From contig JARWZO010000003.1 of assembly GCA_029866325.1 (NCBI GenBank), positions 124,001-188,000 on the forward strand: a stretch of 64,000 nucleotides of DNA. Direction: 5' to 3'. The DNA comes from Fluviicola sp. (GTDB lineage Bacteria > Bacteroidota > Bacteroidia > Flavobacteriales_D > Crocinitomicaceae). Position 1 is the first letter of the stretch. The number at the start of each line of letters is the position of its first letter. Under the pieces are notes generated by a model. That model saw nothing but the letters and a program-made list of their open reading frames with translations. It was not told the origin of the DNA and made no database searches. Shown in pieces: positions 1-7,802 of the stretch. The translations under genes were made by a program, and so were the position numbers.

Positions 1-2997
1 GGAAGAGACGGTTCTACCGGTTATCTGGCGGCCAATTCGCGGGTGAATGAATCTGTTGCGCGAGATGTAACAGGGTATATGATGGGGTATTTCTCGGGTG
101 ATTATAAGAGTATCAACACCGGAACTACCTTTGAAGCCTCCATTGGCAGCGGAAACAACCTTACCAATGCCATCAAACAATTGTACAATGGTAACATTGC
201 CTATACAACCACAGCCATTGACGGCTTTGAGACCCAGGCAGGGGTGTATGCTTATGATCAGTTGCAACGATTGAAACAAATGCGTGTCTTCCGTTCAACA
301 ACACTCAATTCGCTCAACGACTGGTCAGGAGCGATAGAAACGCAAGAATACAGCTCAGCTTACACCTACGATAGAAACGGTAACTTGAAAACCTTAAACC
401 GTAAGGGAACAACCGCCGGTGGAATTAACATGGATGATTTTGCCTACAACTACGTGCTGGGATCTAACCGATTGACGCATGTAACTGACGGCGCTGGAGC
501 TACTTCTTATAGTGACGATATTGAGCCCGGACAGACCGGAACAACCAATGTACCGATTACCGGAGTGCATACTTCCGACAATTACCAATACGATAAATTG
601 GGGCAATTGATCACCGATGTACAAGAAGGCCAAACAATGCAGTGGCGAGTTGGCGATAAAAAGCTTAAATTGCAAAAGAATTCAAGTAAACAATTAGAAT
701 TTGTGTACAATCCATTCGGGCAACGGGTCTATAAAGTAGAAAAGAAAGTGGTGGGCGGAACTGTTCAGGGCCAAACCGCTTCCGAACCATGGAAGTATAC
801 GTATTACACCTACGATGCCAACGGACAAGTGATGGCCACTTATAGCGTTATCATGAATACGGCAAACAATGTCAACACTGCGGCTTTAGATGAACAAATG
901 ATTTATGGATCGGGTCGTATAGGTGTGATTCAATCTGAGAGTAACAATTTTGTATTCAATCAAGCTCCGGTGCCGTATGCCGAATATACTTTTACAAATA
1001 GCGACGAACTTTGGGCAAACTGTACACAAGCCGGTTTAGCAGTTAGTGCTACTCAGTTGAATGTTTCATTTTGGGGTACAAGTAATTGCGTTTCGAAAGG
1101 CATTTCAACGGTTTCAGGGCAAACATACACTGTACAGGTGAAATCATCGAAAGGAACTACAACCGGATTAAGAATAAAAGCATTTGGAAGTTCATTGATT
1201 TCAACACAGAATTTGAATGATAATGTGTTTACTACCTATACTTTTCAAGCCAATTCGACTATCACATCATTGATTATAGAACCTATTTCGGCTACGAGTG
1301 GCAGTTATAGTGTTGATGAAGTGAGTATTTCAGAAGCTTCAGGATGGAAGAATAGATTAGGATTAAAGAACTACGAACTCACCAACCATTTGGGCAATGT
1401 AAACGCCGTGATCACTGACCGTAAAATGGTCAGTGATGGTGCGCAGGTATTTGCGCAGCATTACTTTGATTATGCAACCGAAGGTTGGTTGGCTAGTTCA
1501 GGTACATTGAGCCAAAGCAATGGTCAGATAGCGTTAGTGAGCGGTTATAGTGTTTACCGCACCATCAGTGTAGAAGCGGGTAAAACCTACAGTATTGATA
1601 TCACAGCGACTAAAGGCTCCGGTATGGTGCCAAACCTAGAACTGTTCTTGTTTGGTGTTACACCAAGTACGTATGCACTTGCAAATGGCGCTACTACGTC
1701 GGTAACATTTACGGCTACAACAACCAATGCCGCTTTGGGTATTATTATTCGCGCTACAGCAGCCGGTAACTACAATTTCCAGGTACAAGATGTAGTGATC
1801 AAAAGTCATGAGCATTACGACCCTGTGGTGATCATGAAAAGTGATTATTATCCGTTCGGTATGCAAATGCCAACTAAGTATGACCCAATAGATCCAACCA
1901 AAGTAATTGGCGGTCATTGGCAAACAGACAACTACCGCTTCGGCTACAACGGTATGGAAAAGGATATCGAAATGAAAGGCGATGGGAATTCCTACACAAC
2001 CGAGTTTAGGCAATACGATCCGAGGCTAGGAAGGTGGGCTAGTCTGGATCCGTTGATGATGCAGTTCCCTAGTATGTCGCCATACTGTGCTTTTGATAAT
2101 AATCCTATTTTCTATATTGATCCGTATGGGTTGAGTGCGACGAATAAGGATGGAACTGGCGGTGATGGTGGTGACTTAGGAAATGAAGGTTGCGAATCTA
2201 ACGACGGAGCAGTAGTTGGACAGTCAACTGGTGGCGCTAGTGATGTTAGTGATTTAGCAAGATCAAATGGAGGTGACGATCTAGATAAGTCAACTAAAAA
2301 TTCTAATATTTATGAAGATCCAAATAAAGAAGCTAGAAAATGGATCAGAGCACAACGAAAGTTAGGTAATTTGAAAAATTTTAAAACCACTACTGATAAA
2401 TACACTGGAAACGTTACAGTTTCTTACACAAAAACAAAAAAGAAAAGCAATGATAATGAATCTTCGGATGAAGTAGTTGTGTATGCTAAGGCAAAAGTTT
2501 TCAGAAAACAATACCCAAATTATATGCCCAAAAGGTTAAAAGGGGGAAAGTATGGTGGTCGAAAAATTGAAAAAGTAATAAAAGAGTATTATAATGGCTG
2601 GGGCCCCGCTTATGAAGAGCATAGAAAGGCTTATTTTTTCAATAATAGTCAATTACAATTTTTAATGAAAAGATGTGATTTAGGTCCTGATATCATCAAT
2701 AGTATAGGGAATGCTGAATTAGGTACAGCAGTTGTACTTGAAGCTGCAAAGAAAAGTGGAGGTTGGGCATCCATTATTGTAGGTGTTGAAGTTTATTATT
2801 TTGGAAATCTGGCTAGCGCAATGAGCGAAGAATTTCAAAGCATTCTAATAAAGTTTAAGGACTTAAGTGATGAGGAAAAAGCAAGTGGATTAATACTTAT
2901 TAAAAATGAAGGTCACACAAGTTTATTGTGGGGTGATTTTTGTGAATATTATTTTTATACAGGAAATGGTAAATATCTGGGAAAAACTGAATATTAA
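1..2997 (+). CDS. RHS/YD-repeat protein, 5'-truncated by window edge, with variable C-terminal tail
   Basis: The frame is open from base 1, so the N-terminus lies outside the window; the GTG at 43 is only the first internal start codon. YD repeats (YDQLQRLKQ, YDRNGNLKT, YDKLGQLI) would wrap into the RHS beta-cage. The Bacteroidota motif NHLGNVNAVITD lies near nt 1384-1420 and the core motif YDPRLGRWASLDP near 2014-2052, closing with DPYGLSA near 2119-2139. Two segments of about 115 aa (nt about 988-1345 and 1462-1805) lack YD repeats and look like jelly-roll carbohydrate-binding modules flanking the NHLGNV motif. After the core comes a tail of about 285 aa, Gly/Asp-rich then Lys/Tyr-rich, with visibly lower GC. 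I recognise no toxin family in it. In RHS proteins this position holds the exchangeable effector domain. A small membrane protein gene follows 10 nt downstream. Confidence 0.85.
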   Translation, partial: GRDGSTGYLAANSRVNESVARDVTGYMMGYFSGDYKSINTGTTFEASIGSGNNLTNAIKQLYNGNIAYTTTAIDGFETQAGVYAYDQLQRLKQMRVFRSTTLNSLNDWSGAIETQEYSSAYTYDRNGNLKTLNRKGTTAGGINMDDFAYNYVLGSNRLTHVTDGAGATSYSDDIEPGQTGTTNVPITGVHTSDNYQYDKLGQLITDVQEGQTMQWRVGDKKLKLQKNSSKQLEFVYNPFGQRVYKVEKKVVGGTVQGQTASEPWKYTYYTYDANGQVMATYSVIMNTANNVNTAALDEQMIYGSGRIGVIQSESNNFVFNQAPVPYAEYTFTNSDELWANCTQAGLAVSATQLNVSFWGTSNCVSKGISTVSGQTYTVQVKSSKGTTTGLRIKAFGSSLISTQNLNDNVFTTYTFQANSTITSLIIEPISATSGSYSVDEVSISEASGWKNRLGLKNYELTNHLGNVNAVITDRKMVSDGAQVFAQHYFDYATEGWLASSGTLSQSNGQIALVSGYSVYRTISVEAGKTYSIDITATKGSGMVPNLELFLFGVTPSTYALANGATTSVTFTATTTNAALGIIIRATAAGNYNFQVQDVVIKSHEHYDPVVIMKSDYYPFGMQMPTKYDPIDPTKVIGGHWQTDNYRFGYNGMEKDIEMKGDGNSYTTEFRQYDPRLGRWASLDPLMMQFPSMSPYCAFDNNPIFYIDPYGLSATNKDGTGGDGGDLGNEGCESNDGAVVGQSTGGASDVSDLARSNGGDDLDKSTKNSNIYEDPNKEARKWIRAQRKLGNLKNFKTTTDKYTGNVTVSYTKTKKKSNDNESSDEVVVYAKAKVFRKQYPNYMPKRLKGGKYGGRKIEKVIKEYYNGWGPAYEEHRKAYFFNNSQLQFLMKRCDLGPDIINSIGNAELGTAVVLEAAKKSGGWASIIVGVEVYYFGNLASAMSEEFQSILIKFKDLSDEEKASGLILIKNEGHTSLLWGDFCEYYFYTGNGKYLGKTEY

Positions 2998-3007
2998 ATA
3001 AATCAAA

Positions 3008-3262
3008 ATGAATAAAATAAATCAACTGAATGTTTTTTTAGTTGCTATACAAATATGGTTTGTAATAAATTTAACATATTTTAATAGTGATCAAATTAGA
3101 ATTATATCGGGTCATTTTTATCCCTTTGCTATATTATTATTATGCTCTCCTTTCTTAATAGTAAACCTCTTGAAACTGAATTACGAAAAAAAAAAATCAC
3201 TTAATATATTAATTGGAATGTATTGTTTATTAATGGATTTTATTTTTAAATTGTTAGTTTAA
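3008..3262 (+). CDS. Small three-helix membrane protein, possible RHS immunity protein
   Basis: An 84-aa, very AT-rich ORF starting 10 nt after the RHS stop codon, so almost certainly co-transcribed. Three hydrophobic segments (about residues 7-26, 36-53 and 66-83) are separated by short polar loops, and there is no signal peptidase site. I recognise no family. Its place directly behind an RHS variable tail and before a terminator (3457-3485) fits the usual effector-immunity arrangement of polymorphic toxins. That function is inferred from position only. The strong AT bias, shared with the RHS tail, suggests the two arrived together. Confidence 0.55.
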   Translation: MNKINQLNVFLVAIQIWFVINLTYFNSDQIRIISGHFYPFAILLLCSPFLIVNLLKLNYEKKKSLNILIGMYCLLMDFIFKLLV

Positions 3263-3456
3263 CTGGTAGTGTATCAGATTAGCAGGTGCTTTTGAAACTA
3301 ACAATGTGATATTTTCTCTAGATGCTTCACGACCTTGGGGTTGTGATACCCGAGTTGGTCAATGGGTAATGTTCCAAATGTATTGATCTGCAAACTCCAG
3401 CTATTTAACTCATTGAAAAAGAATGAATAACTAATTTCAGAAAAGAAAAGTTAGGT

Positions 3457-3485
3457 AAGGGTAGAATTAGTTTTACCCTTTTTTT
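3457..3485 (+). terminator. Rho-independent terminator after the RHS unit
   Basis: A 7-bp stem AAGGGTA/TACCCTT with a 10-nt loop is followed by a run of Ts. It closes the RHS-membrane protein unit and separates it from the IS1 transposase. Confidence 0.6.
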
Positions 3486-3551
3486 GTGCTTTAAAAACGC
3501 TCTATGGCAGTAAAGTGGTACCAGGTGTGTCAAATGTATTGATAGAAGAAT

Positions 3552-4209
3552 ATGGATTGTAAAAATTGTAATTGTAAAACTGTTCGAAATGGATCTACAG
3601 TCAATGGAACCCAGCGCTATTATTGCAGGGAATGCAAACTTTCACAGCAAGCGACTTATCGTTATCAGGCTTATTTGCCTGAAATGAATACGAAACTGGT
3701 TCAATTAATAAAAGAAGGATGTGGTATTCGTAGTATTAGTCGCATTTTGGTCATTTCGCCGACAACGGTAATCCATCGGGTTTTGCTGATTGCAAGGCGA
3801 CTTTATAGAACAACTCCTATTGCCATGAAACGCACTTATGAAGTGGATGAACTCTTTACATACATTGGCAACAAAAAAAAAACGGGTATGTATTGCTTAC
3901 TCAATTGATCGTCAAACGAATCAAGTAATTGATATTGTTGTAGGAAGAAGGAATAAAACCAACCTAAGTAAGATTATTTCTACACTTGTATTATCATGTC
4001 CGACAAAAATTATTACCGATAAACTCCCCATTTACAAAGAAATAATACCAGATAATCTTCATTCGACCAAGTACAGGGGTATCAACAAAATAGAACGGAT
4101 GAATTTGAATTTGCGCACACATTTAAAACGCTTGAATCGCAAAACAATTTGCTATTCAAAATCATTGGCGGTTTTATTAGCTGTTGTGAAAATCTATTGT
4201 TGGTGTTAA
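3552..4209 (+). CDS. IS1-family transposase, two frames joined at an A10 run
   Basis: Two overlapping frames together encode one IS1 transposase of about 218 aa. The first (3552-3908, InsA-like) begins with a zinc-finger-like CKNC...CREC pair and a helix-turn-helix. The second (InsB-like, open 3838-4209) carries the catalytic DDE-type domain: the first Asp in VDELFTYIG (read in the first frame), the second in ITDKLPIY, and the closing IERMNLNLR...RKTICYSKS block typical of IS1. The frames meet at ten consecutive A residues (3873-3882). Moving from the first to the second frame needs a +1 (or -2) shift, unlike the -1 shift of E. coli IS1. Loss of one A by polymerase slippage would restore one continuous protein. 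It is either expressed by slippage or inactivated by a homopolymer indel; sequence alone cannot decide. Confidence 0.7.
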
Positions 4210-4210
4210 G

Positions 4211-4234
4211 GTGTGAAAGTGTGAAAGTGTGAAA
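4211..4234 (+). repeat. Three tandem copies of GTGTGAAA
   Basis: An exact 8-bp unit repeated three times directly after the IS1 transposase stop codon. No function is evident. Confidence 0.8.
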
Positions 4235-4345
4235 GGTAATGTTTCAGAATTGTTGGTGTCATACATGTTTACAAATGTTTTTCATACTGTAAACACTTAA
4301 GTTTAGTGAATTCAGTATAGTATTCCCAAATTTCCTTGGAGACCT

Positions 4346-4948
4346 TCATCCCTCCTCATCCACACCAAAAAAGTTTAACTTTTGCCCGCTTTTCTCGCGT
4401 TTCAAAAAGTAAGCATAAACCGCAGTATGCAAGACCATTATGGCAAATGCAATTTTGTCGAAAAAAGTAGTGTCGCCGCTGTAGTAGCCAAAACCAAGCA
4501 TCACCCACATAAACAAGAGGTATAATCCGCATCCGGTGAAGAAAAAGTAGACAAATCGTTCATTTTTGCGCCAGAGCAACACCAAACCGATAAAAACAAC
4601 CAGCCAAAAGCCAATGGATAAGGCGTGAAAAGCTTCCAAACGACCAATGAAGGCGTTGGGTTCAAATCCGAGTTCTATCCCACGTTTTTCAATCATTTCG
4701 GTAACGTTGATCTCTTTTTGATCCACGATCATTTCCCTCATGCGGATGGCAATAGAACCGAGAACCGACCAAATCAGAAAGATCAGCCAGATGACCAATG
4801 CCAAAAAGAAGCTGAATTTGGTGTAAGTGTCGGGCGTTTCTTTTCCGAAGATAAAATTGCGCATGCGCATCAATAGCGGCAACGGACTGTTCAAATGCGC
4901 CTCAAATTCTTCCCGAAAATTGACCTTTTTTTGTTCTTCTTCCGACAT
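4346..4948 (-). CDS. Hypothetical membrane protein with four helices
   Basis: 200 aa. A charged N-terminus (MSEEEQKKVNF) is followed by four hydrophobic helices at about residues 47-68, 112-125, 134-153 and 162-178, with a Lys-rich tail. No signal peptide and no recognised family or catalytic motif. It is transcribed divergently from the transglutaminase-like gene, and the 145-bp gap between them holds a 30-bp perfect palindrome. Function unknown. Confidence 0.75.
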   Translation of the reverse strand: MSEEEQKKVNFREEFEAHLNSPLPLLMRMRNFIFGKETPDTYTKFSFFLALVIWLIFLIWSVLGSIAIRMREMIVDQKEINVTEMIEKRGIELGFEPNAFIGRLEAFHALSIGFWLVVFIGLVLLWRKNERFVYFFFTGCGLYLLFMWVMLGFGYYSGDTTFFDKIAFAIMVLHTAVYAYFLKREKSGQKLNFFGVDEEG

Positions 4949-4985
4949 ACAGCGAAATTACAAAAATGGTTGGTGAAAAATGCCG

Positions 4986-5015
4986 TTGGGTGTTCGGGAT
5001 ATCCCGAACACCCAA
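4986..5015. repeat. 30-bp perfect palindrome between divergent genes
   Basis: The half-site TTGGGTGTTCGGGAT is followed immediately by its exact reverse complement, with no spacer. It lies 37 bp upstream of the start of the minus-strand membrane protein and 65 bp upstream of the plus-strand -7 box, so it could be a shared operator, a cruciform or a dispersed palindromic element. There is no T run on either side, which argues against a terminator. Confidence 0.8.
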
Positions 5016-5080
5016 ATTTCCAAATTCGGGAATTTCATTTTGAACTTGAAACACAATTTTTCAACCTTGAAATGGTTTCT

Positions 5081-5088
5081 TAATTTTG
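5081..5088 (+). promoter_or_regulatory. Bacteroidota -7 promoter box
   Basis: TAATTTTG matches TAnnTTTG and ends 5 nt (CCACC) before the ATG at 5094, so the transcript would be essentially leaderless. Confidence 0.5.
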
Positions 5089-5093
5089 CCACC

Positions 5094-5780
5094 ATGACAA
5101 CCAACGAATTAAATGAACAATCCCTTACTTTTCTAGAAGAAACCCCGTTTTTGGACTTCACGCATCCCAAAATACAAGAGTACGTAGCCGAATTTCGTCA
5201 GTTAACCAACCCCCAGGAACAAGCTACACAACTTTACCTGAAAGTACGCGATGGATTTTTGTACGATCCGTATCACCTTGATTTGCGACCGCAAGCACTT
5301 GTTTCAAGCTCCATTATCGGAAAATCGCGGGCTTGGTGTGTGGAAAAAGCCATTCTTTGTTGTTCTGCGCTGAGAGCCTTGGATATTCCGGCACGTTTGG
5401 GATTCGGAATCGTGAAAAACCATGTGGGAGTCGATAAATTGATCAGTTATCTCCGCAAAGACGAAATTGTTTTTCACGGTTTTGTGGAAGTGTTGCTCAA
5501 TAGTGTCTGGACAAAATGTACTCCGGCGTTTGACAGAAGAATTTGCCGTATTAATCAAGTGGAACCATTGGAATGGAACGGAACTTCCGATTCATTGTTT
5601 CAGGCTTTTCGCGGCGATGAACAATACATGGAATACCTGCACTTTTACGGTTCATTTGCAGATGTTCCGATCCAATTGATGCACAGCGAAATGCAAGCGC
5701 ATTATCCTCATTTATTCGAAACACCGATTGAAACGCCTACTTTTTCTTTTCGATTTGATAAAACCCTATTGGTAGATTGA
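5094..5780 (+). CDS. Transglutaminase-like (papain-fold) domain protein
   Basis: 228 aa, cytoplasmic by absence of a signal peptide. The transglutaminase core is recognisable: catalytic Cys in RAWCVEKAILCC (about residues 81-92), His in IVFHGFVEVLL (about 130) and Asp in CTPAFDRR (about 147), in the canonical Cys-His-Asp order. The family contains proteases, amidases and cross-linkers, and the substrate cannot be predicted. The start at 5094 is chosen over upstream in-frame starts because it sits directly behind a TAnnTTTG box and gives the compact family N-terminus. Its last 73 nt overlap, on the opposite strand, the 3' end of the SpoIIE-type phosphatase gene. Confidence 0.8.
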   Translation: MTTNELNEQSLTFLEETPFLDFTHPKIQEYVAEFRQLTNPQEQATQLYLKVRDGFLYDPYHLDLRPQALVSSSIIGKSRAWCVEKAILCCSALRALDIPARLGFGIVKNHVGVDKLISYLRKDEIVFHGFVEVLLNSVWTKCTPAFDRRICRINQVEPLEWNGTSDSLFQAFRGDEQYMEYLHFYGSFADVPIQLMHSEMQAHYPHLFETPIETPTFSFRFDKTLLVD

Positions 5781-7654
5781 ACGCTTACCGCAGCTGATAG
5801 GAATGAGTGACTGGAAATTCCGGGTTCCAGAATAATGAAGGTACAATCGTCGGTTTGTTCGGTATTTCCTTTCCAATTTTCAAATTGCTGAATGAGTTTT
5901 GAATAGATGATTCCGGTTGGCTCGTCAGCATGTCTGAGAAACCATTCGCGCAGAAATTTCCGCCCCATTTTCTTGGACTTAATGCCACCGAATTGATCCA
6001 CCATTCCATCAGAAAACAATAACAAGCGGTCTTTCGGATGCAATTGTATTTCGTATTCTTCGAATGAACTAACTTCAAAATAAGTATATCCAATTGGCAT
6101 TCGTTGACCCACAACTTCTAACAATTCACCCTCGCGAAGAATCCAAAGTGGTAATTGTGCTCCGGCAAACGTGATGGTGTTTCGTTGACGATTCCAGGCA
6201 AACAAGGCCAAATCCATTCCATCGTATCGTTTGTCTTCTTGGGTGTTCAAACGTCTGCTCACGAGTGAGCGTAAAGCGTCGAGCAACAATGCCGGTCTAC
6301 GAATTCCTGAACCGATCAATTCATCCAATGCGTTCATTCCCATAACGCTCAACAAAGCTCCCGGTACTCCATGTCCGGTGCAATCGGCCAATGCAAAGTA
6401 AAGCGTAGATTGTTCATGTTCCTGCACTTCCTTCATCCAGTAAAAATCACCACCAACCATGTTTTTCGGTTTGTAGTAAACCCATGCCTCTAGAAATGAT
6501 CGCAGTAATTTAGCCCGAGATACGAGCAGACTTTGCTGTAAATCTTGCGCATAACGTAAACTCTCCATCATTTCCAAGTGCTGCAGTTCCAATTGGTGAT
6601 TTTTAAATTGCAGCGATTTGGTTCTTCGTTCCACACGATCTTCGAGCAATTGCATGTCTGAACGAATTTTACGCGTTAATTTCAAGAAATGCAGCGTAAT
6701 TTTTCCGAAATCATTGCGTGGAATGCGCAGCAAGGTATCCTGATGAAATTGATAATTGGTGGCAATATAATTTGCCATCGTTTGCTGTAGATTTTTAACC
6801 TGTTTGGTAAATTTTCGGGTGAAAAAAATCGTACAGCCGATTGCAAAAACCACCATCAATCCGTTCAATAATAAAATGGTTTGTTTGGCGGCAGAAGAAG
6901 CATCCAAACTGGCTTTCAATAAACCCGATCGCTGTTTCCTTACGCTGTCTTGCAAGGCTTCAAAATGATCGAGCCAATGGCTGTAAAATCCACTTTTACC
7001 CGGGTGAAGCAATTGGAGATAATCGGTGGACAAACTATCAAAATAAACGGCATAATGGTCTAGCGCATCGGGTAGGTGAGTTTGTTTTTTCCAAGAGCTC
7101 ATTTCTTCTTTGAATCGATCTGAGTAGGCAGGATCAACCCGCATCAGAAAATCTTTTTCATGCCGTCTTAAACTCAGTAAGCGTTCATTGTATTGCGGAT
7201 AGTCTTGTTCCATCTTATGGGCCAGATCTCGCATTTTGCCAATCAATCCCTGATCTTTGAACCCGATGCGACTTACTTTTTGCAATAATTGTTGCTCTAG
7301 TTTTAATAATCCACTAAAAGTAGAAACTTCAATCCCCTCATTAAATGCCCCAAGATCATTTTGACGCAGGGAAGCATTATTGGCCATCGATTCTTTTAAG
7401 GTTTTTGTCCAGAATTGTTTATTAAGTAACAATTGCTGTTCAAGATCGGTAGCAACAGAATCAAAATGAGGATGATGCTGAGCAAACGATCTGAATTGTT
7501 CTTTGTGTTGTTGTAATAGTGCAGCCAGATGGTCCGATTTGGCCACTTCACGCTGCATGGTATAGATGGTTCCGATGTGGTAAAAATTAATCACACCAAT
7601 AAATACCAAGACCACACAAAATCCTCCAAAAACCCCTAAAAACAATCGTTTCAT
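5708..7654 (-). CDS. Membrane-anchored SpoIIE-family (PP2C-type) serine phosphatase
   Basis: 648 aa. An N-terminal membrane helix (about residues 5-25), a helical extracytoplasmic sensor region (about 30-255), a second membrane helix (about 258-278), a coiled linker (about 280-375), then the PP2C/SpoIIE phosphatase domain (about 385-610). The metal-binding motifs are present: MVGGDFYW, FALADCTGHGVPGALL, LLLFSDGMVDQFGG and TDDCTFIIL. It probably dephosphorylates a partner protein such as an anti-sigma antagonist in response to an envelope signal; no partner gene is adjacent. The last roughly 36 residues lie beyond the usual domain end, and the final 24 or so are encoded opposite the 3' end of the transglutaminase-like gene. 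Confidence 0.85.
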   Translation of the reverse strand: MKRLFLGVFGGFCVVLVFIGVINFYHIGTIYTMQREVAKSDHLAALLQQHKEQFRSFAQHHPHFDSVATDLEQQLLLNKQFWTKTLKESMANNASLRQNDLGAFNEGIEVSTFSGLLKLEQQLLQKVSRIGFKDQGLIGKMRDLAHKMEQDYPQYNERLLSLRRHEKDFLMRVDPAYSDRFKEEMSSWKKQTHLPDALDHYAVYFDSLSTDYLQLLHPGKSGFYSHWLDHFEALQDSVRKQRSGLLKASLDASSAAKQTILLLNGLMVVFAIGCTIFFTRKFTKQVKNLQQTMANYIATNYQFHQDTLLRIPRNDFGKITLHFLKLTRKIRSDMQLLEDRVERRTKSLQFKNHQLELQHLEMMESLRYAQDLQQSLLVSRAKLLRSFLEAWVYYKPKNMVGGDFYWMKEVQEHEQSTLYFALADCTGHGVPGALLSVMGMNALDELIGSGIRRPALLLDALRSLVSRRLNTQEDKRYDGMDLALFAWNRQRNTITFAGAQLPLWILREGELLEVVGQRMPIGYTYFEVSSFEEYEIQLHPKDRLLLFSDGMVDQFGGIKSKKMGRKFLREWFLRHADEPTGIIYSKLIQQFENWKGNTEQTDDCTFIILEPGISSHSFLSAAVSVQSTNRVLSNRKEKVGVSIGVSNK

Positions 7655-7779
7655 CTACACCATTAATACTTTGCAAAGGTGTACACCTCTTGTTGTTTCA
7701 GCTTGAACTTGCTGTGAAAACTATGTTAATACACCGCACTTAAAATCGAACTCACGTAATTAGTTGACGTTAAAGAGTG

Positions 7780-7787
7780 TATATTTG
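7780..7787 (+). promoter_or_regulatory. -7 promoter box of the M61 peptidase gene
   Basis: TATATTTG fits TAnnTTTG, 15 nt before the ATG at 7803. A 12-bp palindrome AGGTGTACACCT lies upstream at 7677-7688, between this gene and the divergent phosphatase. Confidence 0.45.
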
Positions 7788-7802
7788 AACAAAATAGTAA
7801 AA

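Larger units (their letters stand above)
3365..4257 (+). mobile_element. IS1-family insertion sequence, ends uncertain
   Basis: The element is defined by the split IS1-type transposase at 3552-4209. The sequence at 3365-3387 starts GGTAATGTTCC and ends TATTGAT, closely resembling the known terminal repeats of IS1 (GGTAATG...TTATTGAT). A second related string (13 identical bases, CAAATGTATTGAT) lies at 3531-3543, just before the gene. At 4235-4257 another GGTAATGTTTCA string occurs, but in direct rather than inverted orientation, so a clean pair of inverted ends was not found. No target duplication could be assigned. The boundaries given are the outermost IS1-end-like strings and may be wrong by 100 bp or more. 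Confidence 0.4.

Noticed and set aside
4211-4234. Tandem GTGTGAAA repeats as a CRISPR-like or phase-variation tract
   Set aside because: Only three 8-bp units, no spacers, and not placed in a promoter or coding region.
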